In this document: in pieces, positions 49,471-60,300 of the stretch
Position numbering within the stretch: the first letter of the stretch is position 1
Layout of the letters: each line of letters starts with the position of its first letter
NCBI GenBank assembly: GCA_002367635.1
Contig: DFDI01000014.1
Span: 1 to 64,000 of the forward strand
Source: Betaproteobacteria bacterium UBA3031
GTDB lineage: Bacteria > Pseudomonadota > Gammaproteobacteria > Burkholderiales > Eutrophovitaceae
Direction: 5' to 3'
Length of the DNA: 64,000 nt
Made by a program: the position numbers and the translations under genes
Notes under the pieces: generated by a model
The model's input: the letters and a program-made list of their open reading frames with translations, nothing else
Databases searched by the model: none
Told to the model about the DNA's origin: nothing

Positions 49471-50574
49471 TTAATTCGTTGCTCCTCGTTTTAGGGCTTC
49501 CGATCGGCTTATATTTGCTTCGTTTTTAGCGTCTATGAGGGTTTCCCCCTCGGATAGCCAACCCCCAAGATTGTCAATGGCAATTTGGTGCAAGCCTTCG
49601 ATCCAAATGGGGCTGTCATTTAGGCACGGAATGTAGTGAAACTCTCCGCCCCCATGGGTAAGAAACTCTTCTCGGTTTTCCATATTGATTTCTTCAAGTG
49701 TCTCTAAGCAGTCCGCAACAAACCCTGGGCAAAAAACGTCAATTCGGCGTAACTTGTGTTTGCCCAAGTCCTTCATGGCCTCTATGGTGTATGGCTTCAG
49801 CCATTCGGCTCTACCGAATCTAGATTGAAACGTTGTAACAATATTTTCAGGCTCCAAATCCAATTTTTCAGCGAGAAGTCGACTCGATTTATAACACTCG
49901 CAATGATAAGGGTCGCCTTTTGTCAGGCTGAATTTTGGCACGCCGTGGTACGAGAGGACTAATTTTTCTGGTTTACCGTGAGCGGCCCAGTATTGCTGTA
50001 TCCGTTGTGACAGCGCCTCTATATAGCCACTGTGGTCGTGAAAGTTTTTCAATAAGCGAATACTCGGTAAGTTCCGAATATTTTTGAGGCTCTTAAAAAC
50101 CGCATCAAAAATGCTGCCTGTGGTGCTAGAATTATATTGAGGGTAGAGTGGAATGACTAATATTCTGTCGCAGCCCTCAGCTCTTAGTTTGGCCAGTTCA
50201 CCATCGACGGACGGTTGTCCGTAGCGCATCGCCGATTTGACAATAACTGGGGAAAATGAGTTGTCAGTAAACTTTGACTGCAGGAGCTCAGCTTGTTTTT
50301 CGGTGTAGATTCTTAACGGTGACCCTTTATCGGACCAGATTGAGGCATATTTTTTTGCGGAGGCTTTGGGTCTGGTTCTCAAGATAATGCCGTTTAGGAT
50401 CAGCCACCATATTGGTCTTGGGATTTCAACAACCCTAGGGTCCCACAAAAATTCACCAAGGTACTCTCTAACCGCTCGCTTGGTGGGCGCCTCAGGGGTT
50501 CCTAAATTTACTAATAAGATGCCAATTTTGGCAATTGATCCGTGGCTGTATTCGGGTTCTTTTTGGAGTTTCAT
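49471..50574 (-). CDS. hemH: Ferrochelatase
   Basis: 367 residues. H210 in LSYHGVP is the metal-entry histidine. VNLGTPEAP at the N-terminus, PLYPQYNSSTTGS and CPGFVADCLETLEEI (with the conserved glutamates) are family signatures. It inserts iron into protoporphyrin IX at the inner membrane, the last step of heme synthesis. It lies 31 bases after hrcA on the same strand, so both may share a transcript. Other heme genes are not nearby. Confidence 0.96.
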   Translation of the reverse strand: MKLQKEPEYSHGSIAKIGILLVNLGTPEAPTKRAVREYLGEFLWDPRVVEIPRPIWWLILNGIILRTRPKASAKKYASIWSDKGSPLRIYTEKQAELLQSKFTDNSFSPVIVKSAMRYGQPSVDGELAKLRAEGCDRILVIPLYPQYNSSTTGSIFDAVFKSLKNIRNLPSIRLLKNFHDHSGYIEALSQRIQQYWAAHGKPEKLVLSYHGVPKFSLTKGDPYHCECYKSSRLLAEKLDLEPENIVTTFQSRFGRAEWLKPYTIEAMKDLGKHKLRRIDVFCPGFVADCLETLEEINMENREEFLTHGGGEFHYIPCLNDSPIWIEGLHQIAIDNLGGWLSEGETLIDAKNEANISRSEALKRGATN

Positions 50575-50605
50575 TTAGTTAGTTGGGTTGCCGGAAAATA
50601 AAAAG

Positions 50606-51622
50606 TTAGGATTGAGAAAGCGCCCCAGATAAAAGTTTCGCCGTGATGTCTACGATGGGGATAACCCGCTCATAGGCCATGCGGGTTGGCCCTATGACGC
50701 CGACGGTGCCGACAATTTTCCCGTCGACTTCGTAGGGTGCCGTCACGACACTACATTCGTCTAAGGGAACCAAGCCAGATTCTCCGCCAATATAAATTTG
50801 AATGCCGCGGGCTCTATCGCTGGTGTCAAGCAGTTGGAGAATCCCGGTTTTTTTATCAAACATGTCAAACAGAGTTCTCAGGCTGTCTATATTGGTTGAA
50901 AGATCGGGAACGCTCAATAAATTCTTTTCTCCAGAGACGATATATTCTTCGGCTTTGAATGCATTTTCTTCGCCAGCTGATATCGCCAGCGTCATCAGCT
51001 GAGAAATGTTTTCCTTAAGTTTTTTTAATTCAGTTTGAATGCGGGACTTAATAGCGTCAAAAGACATGCCTGCATAATTTTGGTTTAGATAGTTAGTCGC
51101 CTCTACGAGCTCGGAATCTGAAAATTTACGCGAGGAGTCTAGGACCTTATTCTGCACGTCTCCATCAGGGGTAACCACGATCAGTAATACGCGTTTGTCA
51201 GATAATGAAACAAATTCTATGCGTCGAAAAGAAGTGCTGTGCCTAGAAGGCGATTTGACCACGCCGGCAAATTGAGTCAGGTTTGAGAGTAGTTGAGACG
51301 CGGTTGTGATCAGCCGGTCAGCGCTATCTGGTAGAAAGTGATCCTCAATCTGGTGTAGTTCAATTGAATCTAAAGGTTGAACTGTAAGTAATGAGTCCAC
51401 GAAAAAACGATAACCGCGTGGAGTCGGGATTCTGCCTGATGAGGCATGTGGGCTGGCGATGAAGCCGGTTTCTTCAAGGTCAGCCATGATGTTGCGGATG
51501 CTGGCGGGGCTGAGTTCCAGTCCGGACGATTTTGCGAGTTGCCGAGAACCAATGGGCTGGCCATCAGAAATATGCTTTTCTATGAGTGATTTCAGTAAAA
51601 TTCGGGATCTTTCATTCATCAT
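50606..51622 (-). CDS. hrcA: Heat-inducible transcription repressor HrcA
   Basis: 338 residues. An N-terminal winged helix (RSRILLKSLIEKHISDGQPI, then ASIRNIMADLEETGFI) is followed by GRIPTPRGYRFFVD, which is the HrcA signature, and by a GAF-like dimer domain ending in GVIGPTRMAYERVIPIVD. HrcA normally represses chaperone genes at CIRCE (TTAGCACTC-N9-GAGTGCTAA). I found no CIRCE before grpE, dnaK, dnaJ or hrcA in this window. The second codon is also ATG, so the start may be three bases later. Confidence 0.95.
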   Translation of the reverse strand: MMNERSRILLKSLIEKHISDGQPIGSRQLAKSSGLELSPASIRNIMADLEETGFIASPHASSGRIPTPRGYRFFVDSLLTVQPLDSIELHQIEDHFLPDSADRLITTASQLLSNLTQFAGVVKSPSRHSTSFRRIEFVSLSDKRVLLIVVTPDGDVQNKVLDSSRKFSDSELVEATNYLNQNYAGMSFDAIKSRIQTELKKLKENISQLMTLAISAGEENAFKAEEYIVSGEKNLLSVPDLSTNIDSLRTLFDMFDKKTGILQLLDTSDRARGIQIYIGGESGLVPLDECSVVTAPYEVDGKIVGTVGVIGPTRMAYERVIPIVDITAKLLSGALSQS

Positions 51623-51716
51623 TCATTCATTTTACAAAGTTTTTGTCTGAGCTTTAGGTTTTTTTATGCTTTAGAATTTGCGATGATACAAACTATCTCT
51701 CGTGTATAACGTAAAT

Positions 51717-52586
51717 ATGAATAAATTTAATCGGGTTTGTATAGTTGGTAAATATAAAAGTCCTGAGGTTGCGCGTCCCGTGGCCCAGGTGATTGAATTC
51801 CTTCAAGGGGAGGGGGTTAGTTGTTTGGTTGATGATTTGACCGCTCAGCAGCTATCTGGATTCAAGGTCGACTCGGGGACGATGGATGAGGTGGTCAGCC
51901 GCAGCGATCTCGTTGTGGTTTTAGGTGGGGATGGGACGTTACTGGGCCTCGCGCGAACGGCCGCTACGCACAGTGTACCCCTTCTAGGGATCAATCTGGG
52001 TCGTTTAGGATTTTTGGCGGATATCTCTCTTGACAAAATGGTAGACAGTTTGCGCGCAGTTCAACAAGGGGAGTATGTCATTGACGACCGGGTCATGCTG
52101 GATGTCAGGATTGATGATGAGCCTGGAACTGGGGTATGGGCTCTTAACGATATTTCAGTGGGTAAGGGGCAGAGTGGTAGCCTTATTCAAATGAAGGTTA
52201 CTATTGATGGAGAGTTCGCTTACGACCTTCGGTCTGATGGATTGGTGGTATCAACTCCGACGGGATCTACGGCTTATGCTCTTTCTGCGGGCGGACCCAT
52301 TATTGCGCCATCTGTGGACTGTATTTTGCTGGTCCCAGTGTGCCCTCACTCACTTTCAAACCGGCCTATTGTTATCCCGGGTAGTTCAATAGTTGAGATT
52401 GAAATAATGGAAGCCGTCGATGCGCGCGTGCATATCGACAGCCACACCCATGTGAATATCCGAGAGGGCGGGCGTCTTATGATTAAAGTGGCAACCTCCA
52501 AAGTTCGACTTGTTCATTCTAATGGGCACGAGTACTTTGGTACTCTTCGCGAGAAGCTGCATTGGGCAGGAACGATAGGATCGTAA
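51717..52586 (+). CDS. nadK: NAD kinase
   Basis: 289 residues from the ATG at 51717; a GTG at 51702 would add five residues. GGDGTLLG at 70-77 is the diacylglycerol-kinase-like phosphate loop. NLGRLGFLADI and the later GSTAYALSAGGPI are the NAD-binding segments. It makes NADP from NAD and ATP. It is divergent from hrcA and followed by recN after 19 bases, a pairing seen in many proteobacteria. Confidence 0.96.
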   Translation: MNKFNRVCIVGKYKSPEVARPVAQVIEFLQGEGVSCLVDDLTAQQLSGFKVDSGTMDEVVSRSDLVVVLGGDGTLLGLARTAATHSVPLLGINLGRLGFLADISLDKMVDSLRAVQQGEYVIDDRVMLDVRIDDEPGTGVWALNDISVGKGQSGSLIQMKVTIDGEFAYDLRSDGLVVSTPTGSTAYALSAGGPIIAPSVDCILLVPVCPHSLSNRPIVIPGSSIVEIEIMEAVDARVHIDSHTHVNIREGGRLMIKVATSKVRLVHSNGHEYFGTLREKLHWAGTIGS

Positions 52587-52605
52587 CGTTGCAGAAAGTT
52601 GTTTT

Positions 52606-54264
52606 ATGTTGACCCGATTAACGGTTAAAGATTATGTTCTGATCGATTCGGTTGAGCTTGACTTAGATCGTGGTTTTACTGTCCTTACTGGAGAAACAGG
52701 AGCGGGAAAATCGATTGTTTTAGGGGCGATCAGTCTCATTTTGGGCGGCCGTTCTGATGCAGGCAACATAAGAGCCGGCTCGAACCGAGCTGATATCGTC
52801 GCAGAGTTTGATGTGTCGAGTCTGCCCCATGTTTTTACTTTTTTGGAAGAGTCTGACTTAGGTGTTGAGGATTGCGTGCTAAGGCGCGTTATCGATACCT
52901 CGGGTCGTTCGCGGGCCTGGATTAATGGAGTCCCCGTAACTGTGAAGCAACTCAGAGATCTAGGTGTTTTGCTTGTTGATATCCATGGTCAGCACGAGCA
53001 CTATTCTTTGGTTGATTCATCGTCTCACTGTCAGGTCTTGGATCGTTTCGGTCATCTTTCGGGTTCGGTGGTGCATGTAGAGGAATGTTGGCAATATTGG
53101 CGATCTGCAAAAGCGGAGCTATCTCAATGCCTGGCACAAGCTGATGCATTAAAGCAAAAAATAGAGGGGTTTCTTGAAACAAAAAACGACTTAGATGCGT
53201 TAGATTTTTCGCCGCAAGAGTGGCGTCAAACGGTTGATCAACACCGTAAATTGAGCAATCTCAATGAGCTAATTAGTGCGGCCAGCGAATCAGTACATTT
53301 GCTTGGGGATGGTGATCAAAACATTCTCTCCATTCTTGCCGACGTTCGGTCGAAGCTTGATCGGGTGGCTGAAGTTGATCCTCAAATTGGTCTGATGTTA
53401 AAAGATCTTGAAAGCTTGGAGATTCAACTGTCTGAGTTTAATCGAGATCTTCGTCGATACGCGGAATCTTTAGATGTGGACCCGAGCATGGCCGACCTTT
53501 TAGATAAAAGGATTGCTGATGTACAAAGATGTGCGCGCAAATATGGCGTTTCTCCAGATGAATTATCTCAACTGAGATCGAGCGTAGAGCTTGAGCTTGA
53601 GCAGTTAGCTGTGAATACGGATGCTAAAGAGCTTCATCAAGCGGAAGCTGTTGCGCAAGATCGCTACCTTACGGCGGCTCGGAAATTGAGCTCAGATCGG
53701 ACAAAGGCATCAGCTGAAATGACGCAAAAGGTTAATGCCGCCCTCACGGATTTGGCTATGTCTGGCGTTCGGTTTGAGGCTCGAGTCATCCCTAAAAGTG
53801 AACCTGGTTTGAATGGGCTTGAGCAGGTAGAGTTTTATGTATCGACTAATCCGGGTGCTGAGGCCAAGCCCGTGGGTAAGGTCGCGTCAGGTGGGGAGTT
53901 ATCTCGAATATCGCTTGCGATACAGTCGGTCATTTACCAAGATTCTGCCGTACCTACGGTGATATTTGATGAGGTTGATTCAGGAGTCGGAGGCGCAGTT
54001 GCTGAAATTGTTGGCAGGATGTTGAAGGCTGTAGGAGAAAGAGCGCAAGTTTTATGCGTAACGCATTTGCCTCAAGTGGCTGCTCTTGCTGATTCCCATT
54101 GGAGGGTCTCAAAAGTTCAGTCAGAATCTGTGTCCAGCACGCTTTTACTAAGACTTCAGCCTAAAGAGTGCGTGGATGAGGTTGCTAGAATGCTGGCGGG
54201 TGAAGTAATTTCAGAGCAGGCCAGAGCTCATGCTCGTGAATTGATTAAGTTAGGATTAAGGTAA
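52606..54264 (+). CDS. recN: DNA repair protein RecN
   Basis: 552 residues, an SMC-like ATPase. Walker A is GETGAGKS at 29-36. Two coiled-coil arms occupy roughly 150-360, and the signature ASGGELSRISLA and Walker B TVIFDEVDSG lie near the C-terminus. It helps double-strand break repair together with RecA. In many bacteria it is LexA-controlled; I did not see a clear LexA box ahead of it, and it probably reads from nadK. It converges with fur. Confidence 0.96.
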   Translation: MLTRLTVKDYVLIDSVELDLDRGFTVLTGETGAGKSIVLGAISLILGGRSDAGNIRAGSNRADIVAEFDVSSLPHVFTFLEESDLGVEDCVLRRVIDTSGRSRAWINGVPVTVKQLRDLGVLLVDIHGQHEHYSLVDSSSHCQVLDRFGHLSGSVVHVEECWQYWRSAKAELSQCLAQADALKQKIEGFLETKNDLDALDFSPQEWRQTVDQHRKLSNLNELISAASESVHLLGDGDQNILSILADVRSKLDRVAEVDPQIGLMLKDLESLEIQLSEFNRDLRRYAESLDVDPSMADLLDKRIADVQRCARKYGVSPDELSQLRSSVELELEQLAVNTDAKELHQAEAVAQDRYLTAARKLSSDRTKASAEMTQKVNAALTDLAMSGVRFEARVIPKSEPGLNGLEQVEFYVSTNPGAEAKPVGKVASGGELSRISLAIQSVIYQDSAVPTVIFDEVDSGVGGAVAEIVGRMLKAVGERAQVLCVTHLPQVAALADSHWRVSKVQSESVSSTLLLRLQPKECVDEVARMLAGEVISEQARAHARELIKLGLR

Positions 54265-54283
54265 GGTCATTTTCTGTGGGTCT

Positions 54284-54715
54284 TTAGCTTTTATCTTTAT
54301 GTGGACAGTTTGACTTGGTGCAGTCGGCGTAAATGTGCAGAGAGTGCCCGAGAATTTTAAAGCCCCTATCTTTTGCGATATTTGTTTGTCGGAGCTCGAT
54401 CTCCTCGTCATAGAACTCCTCCACTCGGCCGCATTGGTTGCATACCAGATGATCGTGGTGCTCCCCCTGATCGAGTTCGTAGACGGCTTTGCCTGATTCA
54501 AAGTGGTGTCGCATGAGAATGCCAGCTTGCTCGAATTGTGTGAGTACCCGATAGACCGTAGCTAGCCCAACGTCCATATCATCCTCTAAGAGGTGGCGAT
54601 AAATGTCCTCTGCCGAGAGGTGTCGCGCAGTTGACGTTTCAAAAACGTTAATTATCTTTAAGCGGGGCAGTGTTGCCTTGAGCCCCATGTTTTTCAGGTC
54701 TAATGGTGTTTTCAT
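54284..54715 (-). CDS. fur: Ferric uptake regulator Fur
   Basis: 143 residues. The winged helix carries [15 protein letters not shown] and [14 protein letters not shown], the DNA-binding helix. Metal sites are HHDH at 87-90, C92 and C95, and a C-terminal C132-C137 pair. It represses iron genes when loaded with iron. It is divergent from bamE, with about 78 bases between the starts, and convergent with recN. The fur-bamE-recN grouping is the Pseudomonas one. Confidence 0.97.
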   Translation of the reverse strand: MKTPLDLKNMGLKATLPRLKIINVFETSTARHLSAEDIYRHLLEDDMDVGLATVYRVLTQFEQAGILMRHHFESGKAVYELDQGEHHDHLVCNQCGRVEEFYDEEIELRQTNIAKDRGFKILGHSLHIYADCTKSNCPHKDKS

Positions 54716-54793
54716 GGCAGTGTAATTCTTCCGAGTTTAGCCTATCATAACGTTTTCGCTGGATATTGACTAACCTTGAGGTTTAAATTTCGC

Positions 54794-55144
54794 ATGACTG
54801 GATTCTTTACTCGTAACTTTAAGGGCTTGAGCGCTATCGCCCTCACATTTTTTCTATCCTCATGTTTCCTTTCCCCCTACAAAATGGAAGTTAGGCAGGG
54901 GAATCAAGTCGACCAGGACATGCTAACGAAGCTTAAGCCAGGCATGTCGAAGGATCAGGTAACTTTTATTTTGGGGACCCCTCTCGTGATTGATCCCCTC
55001 ACACCGAACCATTGGAACTATGTGTACTTAACCGGGGCGGCTGGTGACGTCAAACGGGAGAGAACGATAGTTGTTATCTTTGAGCAGGATCTATTGAAGG
55101 GATTAGAGGGTGACGTGGTGGTGGAAAACTGGGTGAATGAGTGA
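54794..55144 (+). CDS. bamE: Outer membrane assembly lipoprotein BamE (SmpA/OmlA)
   Basis: 116 residues from the ATG at 54794; a TTG at 54776 would add six residues, and neither start has a well-placed ribosome site. The lipobox LSSC puts the acylated cysteine at 24. MLTKLKPGMSKDQVTFILGTPLVID and NHWNYVYL are the BamE signatures. It is the small lipoprotein of the BAM machine that folds beta-barrels into the outer membrane. dapB follows after 61 bases. Confidence 0.93.
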   Translation: MTGFFTRNFKGLSAIALTFFLSSCFLSPYKMEVRQGNQVDQDMLTKLKPGMSKDQVTFILGTPLVIDPLTPNHWNYVYLTGAAGDVKRERTIVVIFEQDLLKGLEGDVVVENWVNE

Positions 55145-55205
55145 GGAGAGGCATCATGGGCTCCGAATTAACAGATTTAAGAGTTAGCCAACTGAGAATG
55201 TCGTT

Positions 55206-56009
55206 ATGAATAAATTAAAAATTGCTGTATGTGGTGCCTCAGGAAAGATGGGGCGTGCCTTAATTAGCGCTATTCGAGATGATGACGTGCTTACGTTGGC
55301 TGGTGCTTTGGAGCTGCCAGGCAACCCCTATTTGGGCAAGGATGCCGGCGCGCTACTCGGGTTTGAATCAGGCGTGAACATATCATCAGATATTGCGTTT
55401 GTCGCTGATGGGGCAGAAGTTTTGATTGATTTTACAAGGCCCGAGGGGACGCTGCGACATTTGGAGGCTTGTGTGTCCAATAAGACTGCTATGGTTATTG
55501 GCACAACAGGTTTTTCGGATCAGGAAAAGGAAGCTATCAAGCATGCCGCTGAGACTATTCCTGTTGTGATGGCGCCCAATATGAGTGTTGGCGTTAACGT
55601 TTTGTTGCGGTTATTAAAAGTGGCCTCTCAAGCGCTCGACTCGGGTTATGACATCGAGATTATTGAGGCACATCATAAACATAAAGTTGATGCTCCATCT
55701 GGAACCGCTTTGCGAATGGGCGAGGTCATTGCTGAGTCTTTGGGAAGAAATCTGTCGGAATGTGCGGTGTATGGCCGAGAGGGGGATACTGGTGAGCGTG
55801 ATCAAAAGACGATTGGATTTTCCGCCGTGCGGGCGGGAGATATCGTAGGCGAGCATACCGCCATATTTGCTGGGACGGGGGAGCGAATCGAAATTACTCA
55901 CAAAGCCTCGGACAGGAGTAACTTTGCGGTCGGAGCTATCAGGGCGGCAAAGTTTTTGTCAGGGAAGAGTAAAGGTCTGTTTGATATGGAAGATGTTCTT
56001 GGCAACTAG
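55206..56009 (+). CDS. dapB: 4-hydroxy-tetrahydrodipicolinate reductase
   Basis: 267 residues. GASGKMG at 10-16 binds NAD(P)H, and [16 protein letters not shown] carries the catalytic histidine and lysine. It reduces the cyclic intermediate of the diaminopimelate/lysine route, downstream of Asd (gene at 30412). dapB followed by carA and carB is the Pseudomonas order. The end of the gene is 200 bases from carA, with a promoter and terminator between. Confidence 0.97.
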   Translation: MNKLKIAVCGASGKMGRALISAIRDDDVLTLAGALELPGNPYLGKDAGALLGFESGVNISSDIAFVADGAEVLIDFTRPEGTLRHLEACVSNKTAMVIGTTGFSDQEKEAIKHAAETIPVVMAPNMSVGVNVLLRLLKVASQALDSGYDIEIIEAHHKHKVDAPSGTALRMGEVIAESLGRNLSECAVYGREGDTGERDQKTIGFSAVRAGDIVGEHTAIFAGTGERIEITHKASDRSNFAVGAIRAAKFLSGKSKGLFDMEDVLGN

Positions 56010-56081
56010 TCGTTCTTAGGATTGCAACCTCTTCTGCATCCAAGAGTTTGCTCATTTAGTGCAGTTAGTACGTTGTTACGA

Positions 56082-56111
56082 TTGATCGATCGTTCCATCC
56101 GGCTGTATAAT
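56082..56111 (+). promoter_or_regulatory. Sigma-70 type promoter ahead of carA
   Basis: TTGATC (56082-56087) and TATAAT (56106-56111) are 18 bases apart. Transcription would begin near 56117-56120, directly at the base of the terminator hairpin that follows, so most transcripts could be cut after about 35-40 bases. Confidence 0.6.
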
Positions 56112-56121
56112 GTTGGCCAGG

Positions 56122-56155
56122 CGGGAGGAACGCAAGGCGATTCCTCCCGTTTTTT
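56122..56155 (+). terminator. Strong Rho-independent terminator in the carA upstream region
   Basis: CGGGAGGAA and TTCCTCCCG form a perfect 9-bp stem with a 10-base loop, followed by six T residues. It could end the dapB transcript or act as an attenuator for carA. It is 56 bases ahead of the carA start codon. Confidence 0.88.
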
Positions 56156-56211
56156 GCAGGTGCCGTAAAGGCGCCGCGTCCCCCCCAATTAAATTTGTCC
56201 ATGGAGGTCGA

Positions 56212-57366
56212 TTGTCGTATCAAAAATGTGATCCAGCGATCTTGGTTCTTGAGGACGGGACTGTATTTCAAGGTTTTTCAATAGGGTCGGCGCAGTCCGC
56301 CGTTGGTGAGGTGGTTTTTAATACCTCAATGACGGGATACCAGGAAATTCTCACTGATCCTTCGTACCAAAATCAAATTGTCACATTGACGTACCCGCAT
56401 ATTGGAAGTGTTGGGTGTAACGAAGAGGATTTCGAATCAGTTGCCGCTCGAGCTGCGGGACTTGTGATTCGCGACTTACCATTAGTGGCGAGTAATTTCC
56501 GTTCGACAGGCTGTTTGAGTGATTGGTTAAAGGACCAAAAGGTACCAGCTATTGCCGGTATCGATACTCGAAAGCTAACGAGGTTGCTTCGCGAGAAGGG
56601 CGCGCTATCGGGTGCAATAGGTGTAGGGGATAGTGGGCAGGCTGATCTGTTGCAGCGTGTTCGTGCTTTTCCAGGTTTAGCCGGCAGTGATTTGGCAAGC
56701 CAGGTGTCTTGTGATCGCGTGTACGAGTGGGGCGAGCCAGAGTGGCTCCTTGGCCCTGAGTTGCGGCAAAACACGGACCCTGTCCGACATGTTGTTGCGT
56801 ATGACTTTGGGGTGAAGCGCAACATCCTCAGGATGTTGGTCTCTCGTGGTTGCCGCGTTACCGTAGTCCCTGCGACCACTCCAGCTCAAGTCGTACTCCG
56901 CATGGAGCCTGATGGCGTGTTCTTGTCAAACGGCCCTGGAGACCCTGAGCCCTGCACTTATGCCATTGAAGCGATCCAACAATTATTGGGTCAAGGGGTG
57001 CCTATCTTTGGTATTTGTTTGGGGCATCAACTGCTCGCTCTCGCTAGTGGAGCCAAAACGCGAAAAATGAAATTTGGACATCACGGTGCTAATCATCCAG
57101 TAAAGGATTTGGACACAGGTCAGGTATTAATTACAAGTCAAAACCATGGCTTTGAAGTTGATCAAAATTCTTTGCCTAGTTCAGTCCGAACTACGCATAT
57201 TTCCTTGTTCGATGGGAGTTTGCAGGGGATTGAGCGGTCGGACTTGCCCGCTTTTTCTTTTCAGGGTCACCCTGAGGCAAGTCCCGGACCTCATGATGTG
57301 GGTTATTTGTTTGACCGTTTTGTGGACAATATCGATAGAGAAAAAACAATCAGAAACAAGCTGTAG
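56212..57366 (+). CDS. carA: Carbamoyl-phosphate synthase small subunit
   Basis: 384 residues from a TTG start at 56212, with a clear GGAGG at 56203-56207. Conserved sequence begins just after it, and the 34 codons upstream overlap the terminator and are not family-like. An N-terminal domain precedes the class I glutamine amidotransferase, with the nucleophile cysteine in FGICLGHQ and the histidine-glutamate pair in [10 protein letters not shown]. It supplies ammonia from glutamine to CarB for pyrimidine and arginine synthesis. carB follows after 19 bases. Confidence 0.95.
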   Translation: MSYQKCDPAILVLEDGTVFQGFSIGSAQSAVGEVVFNTSMTGYQEILTDPSYQNQIVTLTYPHIGSVGCNEEDFESVAARAAGLVIRDLPLVASNFRSTGCLSDWLKDQKVPAIAGIDTRKLTRLLREKGALSGAIGVGDSGQADLLQRVRAFPGLAGSDLASQVSCDRVYEWGEPEWLLGPELRQNTDPVRHVVAYDFGVKRNILRMLVSRGCRVTVVPATTPAQVVLRMEPDGVFLSNGPGDPEPCTYAIEAIQQLLGQGVPIFGICLGHQLLALASGAKTRKMKFGHHGANHPVKDLDTGQVLITSQNHGFEVDQNSLPSSVRTTHISLFDGSLQGIERSDLPAFSFQGHPEASPGPHDVGYLFDRFVDNIDREKTIRNKL

Positions 57367-57385
57367 GTAACGCTGGGAAAACTTC

Positions 57386-60300
57386 ATGCCGAAAAGAGAA
57401 GATATTCAATCAATACTGATCATAGGCGCGGGTCCGATTGTCATCGGACAAGCTTGTGAGTTTGACTATTCGGGCGCTCAAGCGTGTAAAGCTCTTCGTG
57501 AGGAGGGTTATCGAGTCATTCTGGTGAACTCCAATCCCGCGACTATTATGACTGATCCGGAATTGGCGGACGTGACTTACATTGAGCCCATTACTTGGCA
57601 AATAGTAGAAAAGATTATTGCGGCTGAGAGGCCCGATGCGTTGCTGCCTACGATGGGTGGACAGACCGCTCTGAATTGCGCCCTGGATTTGGCTAAGCAC
57701 GGAGTTTTAGAGAAATATTCGGTAGAAATGATTGGGGCAAGCAAAGAGGCTATTGACAAGGCTGAGGATCGCGAAAAGTTTAAAGTCGCAATGACGAAAA
57801 TCGGACTCGATACCCCGAAATCGATGATAGCGCACAGCCTCGAAGAGGCTATTCAGGTTCAGGCTTTGATTGGCTATCCCGCCATCTTGCGACCTTCGTT
57901 TACGATGGGTGGGACTGGTGGAGGCATCGCGTACAACAAAGAAGAGTTCGTTGAAATTGTCGCAAGAGGCCTGGATGCGTCCCCGACCAAAGAGGTTTTA
58001 ATTGAAGAGTCGGTTATCGGGTGGAAGGAGTTTGAGATGGAGGTTGTTCGTGATCGGGCGGATAACTGCATCATCATCTGTTCCATTGAAAATTTGGATG
58101 CTATGGGGGTTCATACGGGTGATTCGATTACCGTAGCGCCAGCCCAGACGCTGACTGACAAAGAGTACCAAATCATGCGTAATGCCTCGATAGCGGTTTT
58201 GCGTGAAATTGGCGTTGATACCGGCGGTTCAAACGTGCAATTTGCGATTAACCCAGATAACGGCCGCATGATCGTTATCGAGATGAATCCTCGGGTATCC
58301 CGTTCTTCAGCGCTTGCTTCAAAAGCGACTGGCTTTCCCATTGCTAAGGTGGCAGCAAAGCTCGCAGTAGGGTTTACGCTTGATGAGCTTAAGAATGACA
58401 TAACAGGTGGGCAAACCCCTGCTTCGTTTGAACCTACCATCGATTATGTGGTAACCAAGATTCCACGTTTTGCATTTGAGAAATTCCCGTTAGCTAATTC
58501 ACGACTCACAACGCAGATGAAATCTGTGGGGGAGGTTATGGCTATTGGACGAACGTTTCAGGAGTCTTTTCAGAAGGCGCTCCGTGGCTTGGAAATTGGG
58601 ATCGATGGTTTAGATGAGCGCTCTACAGACCTCGAAACGGTACGCACCGAAATTGCGGACCCGGGACCCGAGCGCATATTGTATGTGGCTGACGCATTTC
58701 GTCTTGGTTTGAGTGCGGAAGACATTCATCACGTGAGCAATATTGACCCTTGGTTTCTTGCGTTTATCGAAGATTTAGTTCTTGAAGAGCGAGAGATCTC
58801 AAGTGCTTCGCTGCAGGATTTTGACCAACCTTTTTTAAGGCGAATCAAGCAAAAGGGTTTTTCTGATCGACGAATAGGGAAATTACTGGGTGTCGATGAA
58901 TGTGAGGTGCGCGATTTGCGGCACTCATTCTCGATTCGTCCTGTATTCAAAAGGGTTGATACCTGTGCCGCAGAATTTGATACGAATACAGCGTATATGT
59001 ATTCAACCTATGAAGAGGAATGTGAATCACGACCATCTAGTCGCGAAAAGATCATGGTGTTAGGCGGAGGGCCCAATCGAATTGGCCAGGGTATTGAATT
59101 TGATTATTGCTGTGTTCATGCCTCTTTAGCGCTTCGTGAGGATGGTTTTGAAACTATTATGGTGAATTGTAATCCTGAGACTGTCTCTACTGATTACGAC
59201 ATTTCCGACCGACTTTATTTTGAACCACTGACACTCGAAGATGTGTTGGAGATTGTCGAAGTGGAAAAACCTAAAGGGGTCATTGTGCAATACGGAGGTC
59301 AAACGCCTCTTAAATTAGCCGCTGGATTGCATGCGGCTGGTGTTCCTATCATTGGTACCAGCCCAGAGATGATTGACTGTGCTGAGGATCGAGAAAAATT
59401 TCAAAAGTTACTGTCGGATATTAACTTGAAGCAGCCTCCAAACCGAACAGCCAGAAATCCTGAAGAAGCGATAAGCTTAGCCGAGGAGATTGGTTATCCG
59501 CTGGTTGTGCGTCCATCTTATGTTTTAGGTGGTCGGGCGATGGAAATCGTTCATCATCAATCAGACCTTGAGCGTTATATGAGGGAGGCTGTAAAAGTCA
59601 GTAACGACAGTCCTGTGCTACTAGATCGCTTTTTGAATGATGCCATAGAGGTTGATGTTGACGCGATCTGTGATGGCTCAGATGTCGTGATTGGCGGGAT
59701 TATGGAGCATATTGAGCAGGCCGGCGTTCATAGCGGGGATTCTGCCTGCTCGCTTCCGCCGTTTAGTTTGTCCCCAGCGCTTCAGGATGAATTAAGACGT
59801 CAAACTGTTGAGCTCGCTAGAGGGCTCAAAGTGGTCGGGTTGATGAATATACAGTTTGCGATTCAAGGTGAAGAGGTTTATGTGTTGGAAGTCAACCCGC
59901 GGGCATCTCGCACAGTTCCTTTTGTCTCTAAGGCTACTGGTCGGCAGTTAGCTAAGGTGGCGGCGAGTTGCATGGCAGGAAAAAAACTCGTTGAAATGGG
60001 TGTCACGTCAGAGATAGTCCCTCCTTATTATTCGGTGAAAGAAGCGGTTTTCCCGTTTATCAAGTTTCCTGGTGTCGATACCATTTTGGGCCCAGAGATG
60101 CGCTCAACTGGGGAGGTGATGGGTATTGGCCAATCCTTTTCAGAAGCCTTTGTAAAGTCTCAGTTGGCCGCGGGGGTGTTGTTACCGACTTCGGGTAAAG
60201 TGTTTATGAGTGTTCGAGATCAAGACAAGGATAAGATTGTTGATCTCGCCCGAGAGCTATCGGCAAACGGGTTTGAGTTAATTGCCACACATGGTACTGC

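Noticed and set aside
56110..56211. In-frame 34-codon upstream extension of carA
   Set aside because: Its ATG overlaps the -10 box and the codons run through a strong terminator; GGAGG-TTG at 56212 fits the family N-terminus.
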